Shown: positions 1 to 9,797 of the stretch, piece by piece
How positions within the stretch are numbered: position 1 is the first letter of the stretch
How the letters are laid out: each line of letters starts with the position of its first letter
Assembly (NCBI RefSeq): GCF_003382285.1
Contig: NZ_QTJR01000001.1
Location: 682,001 to 746,000, forward strand
Direction: 5' to 3'
Length of the DNA stretch: 64,000 bases
DNA from: Lysobacter soli
GTDB taxonomy: Bacteria; Pseudomonadota; Gammaproteobacteria; Xanthomonadales; Xanthomonadaceae
The notes under the pieces: generated by a model
The model's input: only the letters and a program-made list of their open reading frames with translations
What the model was told of the DNA's origin: nothing
Databases searched by the model: none
Made by a program: the position numbers and the translations under genes

Positions 1-348
1 GACCACGCTCATGCCGACCTTCTGGATCGTCACGGCGCGCGGACCGAAGTTGGTCGGCAGCACGGCCTGCATGCCCGGCTCCAGGCGGGCGCCCTTGAAG
101 TGCTTCTTCGGCACGCGCTGGGTCAGGCCTTCACGACGCTCGCCGTACGCCTCGGCGGCGGTCACGTCGACTTCGAACTTGTCGCCGGCTTCGCGTCCGT
201 CCATCGCCGTTTCCAGGCCCGGGATGATGTTGCCGTGGCCGATGAGGATCGCGAGCGGCTCGCGGCCTTCGGAGGTTTCCAGCGGCTCCTGGCCGACTTC
301 GGAGACGGTGTAATGGAAACGGACGACGCGGTCTTTCTCGATCTTCAT
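1..348 (-). CDS. slyD: FKBP-type peptidyl-prolyl cis-trans isomerase, SlyD-like (C-terminal part outside window)
   Basis: The reading frame starts at ATG (complement of 346-348) and runs off the left edge, giving about 116 residues without a stop. The protein begins MKIEKDRVVRFHYTVSE and continues with GHGNIIPGLETAMDGREAGD, the typical SlyD/FKBP start in which a short FKBP half is interrupted by an IF chaperone flap (from about residue 70, AYGERREGLTQRVPKKHF). SlyD-type enzymes isomerise prolyl bonds and act as cytoplasmic folding helpers; many have a His-rich nickel-binding tail, but that part is not in the window. It is divergent from the NlpC/P60 gene at 441. The family call is secure; SlyD against FkpB-type paralogue is less so. 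Confidence 0.85.
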   Translation of the reverse strand, partial: MKIEKDRVVRFHYTVSEVGQEPLETSEGREPLAILIGHGNIIPGLETAMDGREAGDKFEVDVTAAEAYGERREGLTQRVPKKHFKGARLEPGMQAVLPTNFGPRAVTIQKVGMSVV

Positions 349-440
349 TGGACTGGAACTCGGCTGGTGGCCACGACGGCGGCGGCCCGGGTGCGGCGGC
401 AGGCTTGCCGTCGACGACATGAACGGCCAAAGTAACGGCC

Positions 441-998
441 GTGACGAAAGCTCGGCATTATCCCGGCAAGCTCATTCCCGCGCCAGCGCGCGGCCTTCAC
501 CTCTTTCTTCTTGGCGTGCTCGTCGCCGCGATGGCCGGCTGCGGTGGCGGTCGCGAGACGGTGCGCCGAAGTGCGCCCCCGCAGCAGCGGGTGTGGCCGG
601 TGGTGGAGCCGGCGGATCCGGTCGCGGCCAACGCGGTCCTGATGCGGGCGATCAGCCTGGTCGGCACGCCGTATCGATATGGCGGAAACACGCCGGAAGG
701 CGGCTTCGACTGCAGCGGGCTGGTCAATTACGTGTATCGCGACATGCTGTCGCTGAGCCTGCCCCGGACCTCCCGCGACCTGGCGGCCTTCCAGGGTCCG
801 AAGATCGTCCCGGATCGCCTTGCCGCTGGCGACCTGGTGTTTTTCGGCCAGAGCGGCAACGTCAGCCACGTCGGTATTTACGTAGGTGAAGGACGCTTCG
901 TCCACGCGCCCAGTACGGGGGGCACCGTGCGGCTGGACCATCTCGATGGCAGCTACTGGCGGGACCACTACACCGGCGCCAAGCGGGTGCTCCGGTGA
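441..998 (+). CDS. NlpC/P60 family cell-wall hydrolase, predicted lipoprotein
   Basis: A 185-residue protein with a GTG start. It has a hydrophobic export signal (about residues 19-33) ending in the lipobox AMAGC, so Cys34 is the likely lipid-anchored residue. The catalytic domain carries the NlpC/P60 (peptidase C40) signature: Cys91 in FDCSGLVNYVYRD, His143 in VSHVGIYVGE and His155 in RFVHAPS. Such enzymes cut gamma-D-glutamyl-diamino acid bonds in peptidoglycan stem peptides. No other in-frame start keeps the whole signal, which is why GTG was chosen. A second gene with the same domain follows at 1134, so this is a tandem pair. The exact bond cleaved cannot be read from sequence. Confidence 0.88.
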   Translation: MTKARHYPGKLIPAPARGLHLFLLGVLVAAMAGCGGGRETVRRSAPPQQRVWPVVEPADPVAANAVLMRAISLVGTPYRYGGNTPEGGFDCSGLVNYVYRDMLSLSLPRTSRDLAAFQGPKIVPDRLAAGDLVFFGQSGNVSHVGIYVGEGRFVHAPSTGGTVRLDHLDGSYWRDHYTGAKRVLR

Positions 999-1133
999 AG
1001 TCCAAGTGAAGCCCTTGGCACGATTTGTGACACCGTCCGAATTCACTTAACGAACTTTTTACGAAATACGAACGACATTCGTCGTTCACGCAGGCATCAT
1101 CCCCGGCGACTGTGTTGCCGTGAACTCTGCGTG

Positions 1134-1814
1134 ATGCCCTATACGACCCCAGGCGCCCTTGCCGCCCCGACCTTCCGACACCGGATCAAGACCCGGTTCG
1201 CGATTGCCGCCGCGCTGGCCCTGATGGCCGTTCCGGCCTTCGCTCAGCAGATGCCTTCGTCCTCCCTGGCCGGCGATTCGGCCGACGCACCCGCCCCGGT
1301 GGCGCACCACACCCTTCCGGAAGCGATGAGCCTGTCCGACCGCGCCCTGCTGCTGGCCACGGACATGAACCGCTACCTCGTCCCCGCCGCGGCGGCGGGC
1401 GAGCCGATGACCGAGCTTCCGGCCGAGGAGCAGGGCAAGATCAAGACCGTCCTGCAGCGCGCGATGGCCCTGCTGGGCACCCCGTACCGCTGGGGCGGCA
1501 GCGACCCGAACAAGGGCTTCGACTGCTCGGGCCTGGTTGGCTACGTCTTCCGCAACGCCCTGGGCATCGAACTGCCGCGCGTCTCGCGCGAGATGGCCAA
1601 GACCGGCGAACTCATCAACGACCGCGCCAAGCTCAATGCCGGCGACCTGGTGTTCTTCGGTCGCCGCGGCCGAGTCGACCACGTCGGCATTTACGTCGGC
1701 GAAGGCCGCTTCGTCCACGCGCCCAGCCGCGGCAAGGACGTGCAGGTGTCCGAGCTCAACGGCGGCTACTGGGGCCAGAAGTTCATCGAAGCGCGCCGCG
1801 TCGAAGGCATCTGA
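1134..1814 (+). CDS. NlpC/P60 family cell-wall hydrolase, secreted
   Basis: A 226-residue paralogue of the gene just upstream. A signal peptide (basic residues 16-21, hydrophobic core to about 34, likely cut after AFA at 35-37) sends it to the periplasm; unlike its neighbour it has no lipobox. The catalytic core is complete: Cys131 in FDCSGLVGYVFRN, His183 in VDHVGIYVGE, His195 in RFVHAPS. A GTG lies three bases before the chosen ATG. The 135-base upstream gap is AT-rich for this genome and has a small inverted repeat (GAACGAC/GTCGTTC, 1070-1087), so this gene probably has its own promoter. A strong terminator follows at 1836. Confidence 0.88.
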   Translation: MPYTTPGALAAPTFRHRIKTRFAIAAALALMAVPAFAQQMPSSSLAGDSADAPAPVAHHTLPEAMSLSDRALLLATDMNRYLVPAAAAGEPMTELPAEEQGKIKTVLQRAMALLGTPYRWGGSDPNKGFDCSGLVGYVFRNALGIELPRVSREMAKTGELINDRAKLNAGDLVFFGRRGRVDHVGIYVGEGRFVHAPSRGKDVQVSELNGGYWGQKFIEARRVEGI

Positions 1815-1835
1815 TCCGTCGCAGCGCTTCAGCCA

Positions 1836-1859
1836 AAAGGCCGCCGAAAGGCGGCCTTT
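1836..1859 (+). terminator. Rho-independent terminator after the NlpC/P60 pair
   Basis: A perfect 10-bp stem (AAAGGCCGCC / GGCGGCCTTT) with a GAAA loop begins about 20 bases after the stop codon of the second NlpC/P60 gene and ends in TTTCT. A second hairpin without a T tract (CCACGCGGC/GCCGCGTGG, 1995-2015) lies nearer the convergent thioesterase gene. Confidence 0.85.
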
Positions 1860-2025
1860 CTATTGGGGCGCACTTGTTTGGGCGCAAATGGAGGCGCTCG
1901 CGGCGCCTCGATGGCGCTGCCGCCGCCGTCCATGGCGAAGCCCCGACGCTTCGGAACGTCCGGCCGGGCCATCCACGGCCCGGCGTGCGGCGGGCCACGC
2001 GGCAATGCCGCGTGGGCGGTCCGCC

Positions 2026-2523
2026 TTACCCCTCGTTCACCGCCGCCAGCCGCTCGACCGTCTGCTCGATGCCCTTGCTCAGCTCCATCACCTTGAGCGC
2101 GTATTCGGCCAGGCGCTTGTCGTCGTCGTTGACGGGCGTCCACGGCGGCACGGCACTCGGCTTGCCTTCGACGGCGTCCAGCGCGACGAAGACGATGATG
2201 CAGTGCGTGCACAGCCGCTCCTGCTCGGGCCCTTCCATCGGGTCGCGCGCCTTCACGTCGACCGCGAAATGCATGCTCGTGGTGCCGGTGTGGACCAGCT
2301 TCGTATGCACCGTGACCAGATCCGAGATGCGGATCGGCGCGACGAACCGGATCCCGCCGACGGCGACCGTCACGCTGTACGTGCCGCTCCAGCCGACCGC
2401 GGCGGCATAGCCGGCCTGATCGATCCACTTCATCACCATGCCGCCGTGCACCTTGCCGCCGTAATTCACGTCGGTCGGTTCGGCGAGGAACCGCAGGTTG
2501 AGTTCGCGTTGACGTCCGCTCAT
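2026..2523 (-). CDS. Acyl-CoA thioesterase, hotdog fold (YciA/BACH-like)
   Basis: A 165-residue protein with the hotdog acyl-CoA hydrolase pattern: FLAEPTDVNYGGKVHGGMVM (about residues 13-32, with the N-Y-G-G-K-V-H-G-G active-site segment), the central WIDQAGYAAA helix and FVAPIRISDLVTVHTKLVHTGTTSM (about 80-104). The family cleaves acyl-CoA thioesters in the cytoplasm; chain-length preference is not readable. The start codon overlaps the stop of the upstream FMN reductase gene (ATGA at 2520-2523), so the two are probably co-translated. Confidence 0.85.
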   Translation of the reverse strand: MSGRQRELNLRFLAEPTDVNYGGKVHGGMVMKWIDQAGYAAAVGWSGTYSVTVAVGGIRFVAPIRISDLVTVHTKLVHTGTTSMHFAVDVKARDPMEGPEQERLCTHCIIVFVALDAVEGKPSAVPPWTPVNDDDKRLAEYALKVMELSKGIEQTVERLAAVNEG

Positions 2524-3146
2524 GCCGTCGCTCCTTTTCGATCGACCGTTGAATTCATCACGCCTAGATGCCGCACCACCGCCGCGCCGACACCGTGCAC
2601 GCCGGTGCGCAGGCGGTCGTCGTTGAGGACGCCGTAATCGGTGAGCTTGTCGGCCGCCTGCCCGACCGCGACCTGCTGCGGCACCACGAGCAGGCCGAGC
2701 TTGGCCAGCGCGTCGCGCAGCACCAGCAGCGAACGCAGTCCGCCGAGCGGACCGGGCGAGGCCGACACGATGCCAGCCACCTTGTCCTGGAAGAGCGTCA
2801 CGCCCGACCGGCCGGATTCGAGCGGCCGCGAGATCCAGTCCAGCGTGTTCTTCACCAAAGCCGGCATCGAGCCGTTGTACTCGGGCGTGCTGACGAGCAG
2901 GCCGTCGTGTTCGGCCATCAGCGCCTGCAGGCGGCGCGCGTTCTCGGGCATGCCGTCGGCTTCGATGTCGCCGTCGTAGATCGGCAACGCGAAGTCACGC
3001 AGTTCGATCAGCGTGACCTGCGCGCCGGCGGCACGCGCGCCTTCGGCCAGCACGTGGATCAGGCGGCGGTTGTACGAGCCCTGGCGCAAGCTGCCGGCGA
3101 AGGCGAGCAGGCGGGGCGTTGGCACCCCGGGCGTTGGATCGGGCAT
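2520..3146 (-). CDS. NADPH-dependent FMN reductase family flavoprotein
   Basis: A 208-residue flavodoxin-fold protein. Its N-terminus has LLAFAGSLRQGSYNRRL, the phosphate-binding loop for FMN, and the middle has STPEYNGSMPALVKNTLDWIS, the family hallmark (SxPEYN...KNxxDW). Members reduce free FMN, quinones, azo compounds or chromate using NAD(P)H. I chose the ATG at 3144-3146 rather than an in-frame ATG 12 codons upstream because a GGAG lies seven bases before it and the upstream one has no ribosome site. The stop overlaps the thioesterase start. The natural substrate is unknown. Confidence 0.85.
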   Translation of the reverse strand: MPDPTPGVPTPRLLAFAGSLRQGSYNRRLIHVLAEGARAAGAQVTLIELRDFALPIYDGDIEADGMPENARRLQALMAEHDGLLVSTPEYNGSMPALVKNTLDWISRPLESGRSGVTLFQDKVAGIVSASPGPLGGLRSLLVLRDALAKLGLLVVPQQVAVGQAADKLTDYGVLNDDRLRTGVHGVGAAVVRHLGVMNSTVDRKGATA

Positions 3147-3264
3147 CGCGGGCTCCGTGTCGGGGCGTCGTCGGGAGGGCATCGATTATGCGCGGCTTCG
3201 CGCGCTTGCGGCGGCAACGCTCGCGCGCGATGCTCGCGGCTCTTGCGATCGAGGAGAAGCGCCG

Positions 3265-4644
<1,380 letters not shown>

Positions 4645-4645
<1 letters not shown>

Positions 4646-5133
4646 TGCCGTACACGCCCATCGTCGCCACGCTCGGCTACGTGCTGTCGCCTGACGGTCG
4701 CGAAGTGTTGATGGTCCATCGCAATGCGCGACCGGACGACCACCAGCTCGGCAAGTACAACGGACTGGGCGGCAAGATCGAACGCGACGAGGACGTCGTG
4801 GCCGGCATGCGGCGCGAGATCCTCGAGGAAGCCGGTATCGAGTGCGACGCGATGCAGCTGCGCGGCACGATCAGCTGGCCCGGCTTCGGCAAGCACGGCG
4901 AGGACTGGCTCGGCTTCGTGTTCGTCATCACGTCCTTCCGCGGCACGCCGCATGCGAGCAATCCCGAAGGCACGCTGGAGTGGGTGCCGATCGAAAAGCT
5001 CGACGAACTGCCGATGTGGGAAGGCGACCGCAACTTCCTGCCGCTGGTGTTCGACGACGACCCGCGCGCGTTCCACGGCGTGATGCCGTATCGCGACGGG
5101 CGCATGCAGTCGTGGTCGTACTCGCGCGTGTGA
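4645..5133 (+). CDS. Nudix hydrolase, 8-oxo-dGTP diphosphatase-like
   Basis: A 162-residue cytoplasmic Nudix protein. The Nudix box starts at GGKIERDEDVVAG and ends MRREILEEAGI, fitting GX5EX7REUXEEXGU, so magnesium binding and pyrophosphate cleavage are expected. The layout (LGYVLSPDGREVLMVHRNAR at the start, GKYNGLGGK, then EWVPIEKLDELPMWEGDRNF) resembles the MutX/MTH1 group of 8-oxo-dGTPases. Its ATG overlaps the TGA of the beta-lactamase gene, so both are likely on one transcript, although no functional link is obvious. The substrate is inferred from overall shape only. Confidence 0.85.
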
Positions 5134-5137
5134 GGCC

Positions 5138-5683
5138 TCAGCGCGCGAGCTGCACGCGGCCGCGCCCGTCCTTCTGTTCGAACACGAAGCGGTAGGTGAG
5201 CGTCACCGCTTCCGGGATTTCGGTGTAACCGCCGCAGCTGCCGACGGTGTCGTCCTTCGTCTTCGCATCGGGAAACACGCAACGCAGCGCGGGCTCGTAA
5301 CGCCAGCCGGTGACCGCGCTGCGCACCGCGTCGAAGAACGCCGGATCGGCTGGCTCGGGACAATTCGGCGGCGCAACCGCCGGCGCGGACGACAGCACGC
5401 TGCCGTCGCCACTCACACCGACGCGCACGCACACCGCCTGCGGCGCCAGCCCTTGCGAAAGCAGCGCGGCCGGATAGACGGGCATTGGATTCGCGTCGTC
5501 TTCCAGGGGCATCAGGAACGATTCGTTGTCGGCCAGTTCCATGCGCGCGGCCTGCGGGGTCATGCCGCTGATCTCGTTCATGCCGACCTGGCCGGCGCGC
5601 GAGGCTCCGTCATTCACGATCTGCGGGTGCGTCGCGCAACCGCCGAGCAATGCGGCGCAGAGGATCCAGCTGGTGAGACGCAT
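5138..5683 (-). CDS. Lipoprotein with a TonB-C-like domain, function unknown
   Basis: A 181-residue protein with an export signal and lipobox LLGGC (Cys16). Residues about 70-181 (PVYPAALLSQGLAPQAVCVRVGVSGDG ... GWRYEPALRC) have the pattern of TonB C-terminal domains: a YP-type entry, a strand with a VxVxGDG turn, and a WRYEPA segment. The C-terminus ends RFVFEQKDGRGRVQLAR. It would be an outer-membrane-anchored periplasmic protein; the partner is unknown. It is followed on the same strand by nothing and preceded 28 bases upstream by the GNAT gene. Confidence 0.65.
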   Translation of the reverse strand: MRLTSWILCAALLGGCATHPQIVNDGASRAGQVGMNEISGMTPQAARMELADNESFLMPLEDDANPMPVYPAALLSQGLAPQAVCVRVGVSGDGSVLSSAPAVAPPNCPEPADPAFFDAVRSAVTGWRYEPALRCVFPDAKTKDDTVGSCGGYTEIPEAVTLTYRFVFEQKDGRGRVQLAR

Positions 5684-5711
5684 GGGCTTCGTTCCTTGAA
5701 GTCGCGGCCGG

Positions 5712-6128
5712 CTAGTCGACCTGGTACTCCATGTTCACCGAAAACGGCGTCGTTTCGACGAACCCGAACTTCGCGTAGAGATGCTTCGCGTCGCCATCGG
5801 CGGCGAGCGACACGACCGCCGACGGCGGCGCGTTCGCGCGGAGCCAGTCGTCCAGCGCGGCCATGATGCGCTTGCCGAGCCCCTGCCCCTGCAGCGCGGG
5901 CGCCACGGCGATGTCCACCACGACGAAGAAGCAGCCGCCATCGCCGATGACGCGGCCCATGCCGACGACCTCGCCGTCGAGCAGCAGGCTCACGCCGTAG
6001 AGCGTGTTCGGAAGTCCACGCTGCGCGGCGTCGAGCGTGCGCGGCGCCATGCCGGCATCCGCGCGCAGGCGGCAGTAATCGTCTGCGCCGGGGAACCGTT
6101 CGATAAGTTTCACCTGCGCGGCGTCCAT
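5712..6128 (-). CDS. GNAT family N-acetyltransferase
   Basis: A 138-residue single-domain GNAT protein. The acetyl-CoA-binding motif is visible as VDIAVAPALQGQGLGKRIMAALDDWLR (about residues 75-101, with Q-G-Q-G-L-G-K), and the C-terminal AKHLYAKFGFVET (about 116-128) is the usual end of the fold. Substrate unknown. Its ATG (6126-6128) overlaps the stop codon of the upstream symporter gene, so translation is probably coupled. Confidence 0.85.
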   Translation of the reverse strand: MDAAQVKLIERFPGADDYCRLRADAGMAPRTLDAAQRGLPNTLYGVSLLLDGEVVGMGRVIGDGGCFFVVVDIAVAPALQGQGLGKRIMAALDDWLRANAPPSAVVSLAADGDAKHLYAKFGFVETTPFSVNMEYQVD

Positions 6129-7426
6129 CAGCCGCCTTCCCTCGTCGCACGCACCTCGGCTTTCTCGCCGGCGGCGACGCCGAGGTTGCTCGACGCGGCT
6201 TCGTACACGTCGCGATCGAGCAGGCCCGACTCCTTCGCGACGATCACCGGCACCGCCATCTGGCCGGTGACGTTGGTCATCGTGCGCATCATGTCCAGCA
6301 CGCGGTCAATGGCGACCAGGTAGCCGATACCTTCCAGCGGCAAACCCGCGGCGGAGAGCACCAGCGTCACCATCACGATCGCCGTGCCCGGCACGCCGGC
6401 CGTGCCGAAGCTGCCGAGCACCGAGGCGATCAGGATCGTCGCGTACTGCCCCGGCTCCAGGTGCAGGCCGAAGTACTGCGCGACGAACATCGACGTCAGC
6501 GCGGGATAGATCGCGCCGCAGCCGTCCATCTTGATGCTAGCGCCCAGCGGCACGGCGAACGCCGCGTAGTCCTTGTCGACGCCGAGGTTATGCGTGACCG
6601 AGCGGATCGCCGCCGGCATCGCCGCGAAACTCGACGACGCCACGAATGCCACCTGCATGCCCGGTGCGGCACCGCGGAAGAACTTCAGCGGATTCAAGCC
6701 GTGCAGCGCGATCAGGCTGCCGTAGACGAACACGACGTGGATCGCGCACGCCAGGTACAGCGCGAACACGAACGTGCCCAGCGGCAGGAGCTTTTCGAAG
6801 CCGTACGCGCCGACCAGCGAGGCGATCAGGCCGAAGGTGCCCAGCGGCGTCATTTCGAGCACGAAGCGCGTGACCTGCACCATCGTGTCGCTCGCTTCGC
6901 CCACGAGCTTGCGCAGGCCGGCGACGCGTTCGCCCAGCTTCACCAAGGCGAAGCCGACCAGTCCGGCGAACACGATCACCTGCAGGATCTTGCCTTCGCT
7001 CAGCGCCTTGAACGGATTGGTCGGGATGACATCGAGCAGCACGTCCTTCGGCGAGGGCACCACGCGGACGGTGTAGTCGGGTGCGATGGTCAGGCCGCTC
7101 AGGCCGTGGCCGGGCTGCAGCAGCCAGCCGATCAGCAGGCCGACGCCGACTGCCAGCGCCGCGGTGATCGCGAACCAGACGAACGTTCGGCCGCCCAGCG
7201 CCGCGACGGACTTCTGCCCGTGCAGGCTGCCGATGGCGTTCATCACCGCGAAGAACACCAGCGGCACGGCGATCATCTTGATCAGCGTGACGTAGATGGT
7301 GCCCAGCGGCGCGAACCAGACTTCCGCCGAATGCCCGAAGGCCCAGCCGGCCAGCGCGCCCAACACGAAGCCCGCCAGCACGCGCTGCCAGAACGGGATC
7401 CGCAACCAGGCAGACACCAGCTTCAT
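6128..7426 (-). CDS. DAACS-family dicarboxylate/amino acid:cation symporter (GltP/DctA type)
   Basis: A 432-residue inner-membrane transporter starting MKLVSAWLRIPFWQRVLAGF. Family landmarks are present: KMIAVPLVFFAVMNAIGSL (TM2 region), the serine-rich hairpin VAFVASSSFAAMPAAI, VPLGASIKMDGCGAIYPALTSMF (the conserved (N)MDG segment of TM7) and GTAGVPGTAIVMVTLVL (HP2). Such carriers bring in glutamate, aspartate or C4-dicarboxylates with protons or sodium. The usual first residue of the NMDG motif is Lys here, and the serine run is three rather than four, so specificity may differ. The reading frame stays open far upstream, but the signal-like start at 7426 is the only one that fits the family. 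Confidence 0.88.
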   Translation of the reverse strand: MKLVSAWLRIPFWQRVLAGFVLGALAGWAFGHSAEVWFAPLGTIYVTLIKMIAVPLVFFAVMNAIGSLHGQKSVAALGGRTFVWFAITAALAVGVGLLIGWLLQPGHGLSGLTIAPDYTVRVVPSPKDVLLDVIPTNPFKALSEGKILQVIVFAGLVGFALVKLGERVAGLRKLVGEASDTMVQVTRFVLEMTPLGTFGLIASLVGAYGFEKLLPLGTFVFALYLACAIHVVFVYGSLIALHGLNPLKFFRGAAPGMQVAFVASSSFAAMPAAIRSVTHNLGVDKDYAAFAVPLGASIKMDGCGAIYPALTSMFVAQYFGLHLEPGQYATILIASVLGSFGTAGVPGTAIVMVTLVLSAAGLPLEGIGYLVAIDRVLDMMRTMTNVTGQMAVPVIVAKESGLLDRDVYEAASSNLGVAAGEKAEVRATREGG

Positions 7427-7567
7427 CCGTACCTCTTTACCGAAATTGTCGGCTTGGCACGATAGCCCACACCGAAGGGGGTGACGACCCCGCGAATGCA
7501 ACGCCGGTGTCCCGTGGCTGCAATAACGCAGCCCATAATCGCGCTTTGCCTTCGACAAGCCTCCCGA

Positions 7568-9307
7568 ATGTCCCGACTCCGCGCGACCCGCCCGAGCCAC
7601 TCTCGTTTGAGCCACGCCACGCTCGCCTTCGCCACGACCCTGCTCGTCTCCGCCTGCGCCACCGGCGGCGGGAGCGTTCATGCGACCGACTCGGCAAAGC
7701 CCGCCGCATTCGAGGTCGACGTCCCGACGATCCGCCATCCGGCCGGCGAAACGCCGCAGTGGTGGTTCCGCGATGGCGCCGCGCAGGCCGCCGAGCGCGG
7801 CGCGATGGGCGGCCACGCGAAGAACGTGATCCTCTTCGTCGGCGACGGCATGAGCCTGACGACGGTCGCCGCCGCGCGCATCCTCGACGGCCAGCGCAAG
7901 GGCGGCCCGGGCGAGGACAACCGCCTGAGCTGGGAGCGCTTCCCCGCCACGGCGCTGAGCAAGACCTACAACGTCGATTCGCAGACGCCCGATTCGGCCG
8001 GCACGATGAGCGCGATGGCCACCGGCGTGAAGACGCGCGCGGGCGTGCTGAGCATCGGCCAGCAGCCGATGCGCCGCGACTGCGCCGGCGCGCAGGCGGT
8101 GCCGATGCTGACGCTGTGGGAACTGGCCGCCAGCCGCGGCTTCGCCACCGGCGTGGTGACCACCACGCGCGTCACGCACGCGACGCCCGGCGCGACGTTC
8201 ACCCATGTGCCCGAGCGCAACTGGGAAAACGACACGGAGCTCACCGATGGAGCGCGCGCCGCCGGCTGCATCGACATCGCCCGCCAGCTGGTGGAAACGC
8301 CCTTCGGCAACGGCCCCGACGTGCTGATGGGCGGCGGCCGCAAGAACTTCATGCCGGTGTCGGAGCGCGATCCGGAATACGACGACAAGGTGGGCGAACG
8401 CCTCGACGGTCGCGACCTCATCGCGCAATGGAAGCAGCGCCATCCGGACGGGACGTACGTGTGGAACGCGCAGCAGCTCAGCGACGCGCCGGCCCGCGGC
8501 CCGCTGCTGGCGTTGTTCGAACCCGACCACATGCAGTTCTCCGCGGATCGCCCGCAGGACGGTGCCGGCGAGCCGACGCTCGCGGAAATGACGCGCACCG
8601 CCATCGCGCGCCTTAAGCAGAACGACAAGGGCTTCGTGCTGCTGGTCGAAGGCGGCCGCATCGATCACGCACACCATTACGGCAACGCGTATCGCGCGCT
8701 CACCGACACCATCGCGCTGAGCGAGGCCGTGCAGGCCGCGGTCGATGCGACGAGCGCGCAGGACACGCTGATCCTGGTCACGGCCGACCATTCGCACACG
8801 CTGAGCTTCGTGGGCTATCCCAAGCGCGGCAATCCGATCCTGGACAAGGTGCGCGGCAGCAGCGGCGAGGACGACGGCATCGCCGATTACGCGCTCGACC
8901 AGCTCGGCCTGCCGTACACGACGCTCAACTACAGCAACGGACCGGGCTACGTCGGCGCGAGCGCGCAGCAGCCCGAAGGCCCCAAGCGCTTCCAGCACAC
9001 CGTCAGCGGCGTGCAGATCCCGAAGAAGGGTCGCCCGGATCTGCGCAACGTCGACACGCAGGATCCGGATTACCTGCAGGAAGCGCTGGTGCCGACGGCG
9101 AGCGAGTCGCACGGCGGCGACGACGTGGGCATCTGGGCGCGCGGCCCGGGCAGCGAAGCGGTGCGCGGCAGCGTCGAGCAGAACACGATCTTCCACTTCC
9201 TGTTGCAGTCGATGCCGGCGCTGCGCTCGGAGCTGTGCAAGGCGGGCGATTGCGACGGGAATGGCGTGCCGGTGACGTTGCCGGAGCCGGGGAAGTTCCG
9301 GCGGTAA
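7568..9307 (+). CDS. phoA-like: Alkaline phosphatase, PhoA superfamily, predicted lipoprotein
   Basis: A 579-residue periplasmic or surface phosphomonoesterase. The export signal ends in the lipobox LVSAC (Cys30). Metal and catalytic residues are recognisable: Asp93 in LFVGDGMS, the nucleophile Ser143 in TPDSAGTMSAMATGVKT, EGGRIDHAHH with zinc-binding Asp/His, and TADHSHT. The protein is longer than E. coli PhoA (471) because of inserts and a C-terminal ESHGGDDVGIWARGPGS segment, which provides the last zinc histidine. ATG 7568 was chosen over the longer frame because it gives a clean lipoprotein signal. It is divergent from the symporter gene with 141 bases between them; no pho box was recognised. 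Confidence 0.9.
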   Translation: MSRLRATRPSHSRLSHATLAFATTLLVSACATGGGSVHATDSAKPAAFEVDVPTIRHPAGETPQWWFRDGAAQAAERGAMGGHAKNVILFVGDGMSLTTVAAARILDGQRKGGPGEDNRLSWERFPATALSKTYNVDSQTPDSAGTMSAMATGVKTRAGVLSIGQQPMRRDCAGAQAVPMLTLWELAASRGFATGVVTTTRVTHATPGATFTHVPERNWENDTELTDGARAAGCIDIARQLVETPFGNGPDVLMGGGRKNFMPVSERDPEYDDKVGERLDGRDLIAQWKQRHPDGTYVWNAQQLSDAPARGPLLALFEPDHMQFSADRPQDGAGEPTLAEMTRTAIARLKQNDKGFVLLVEGGRIDHAHHYGNAYRALTDTIALSEAVQAAVDATSAQDTLILVTADHSHTLSFVGYPKRGNPILDKVRGSSGEDDGIADYALDQLGLPYTTLNYSNGPGYVGASAQQPEGPKRFQHTVSGVQIPKKGRPDLRNVDTQDPDYLQEALVPTASESHGGDDVGIWARGPGSEAVRGSVEQNTIFHFLLQSMPALRSELCKAGDCDGNGVPVTLPEPGKFRR

Positions 9308-9317
9308 GGGTTCTTAA

Positions 9318-9797
<480 letters not shown>

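Noticed and set aside
6128-9196. Very long open frame continuing upstream of the symporter
   Set aside because: Only the part from 7426 down matches the DAACS family; the rest is antisense to the phosphatase and open only because of high GC.
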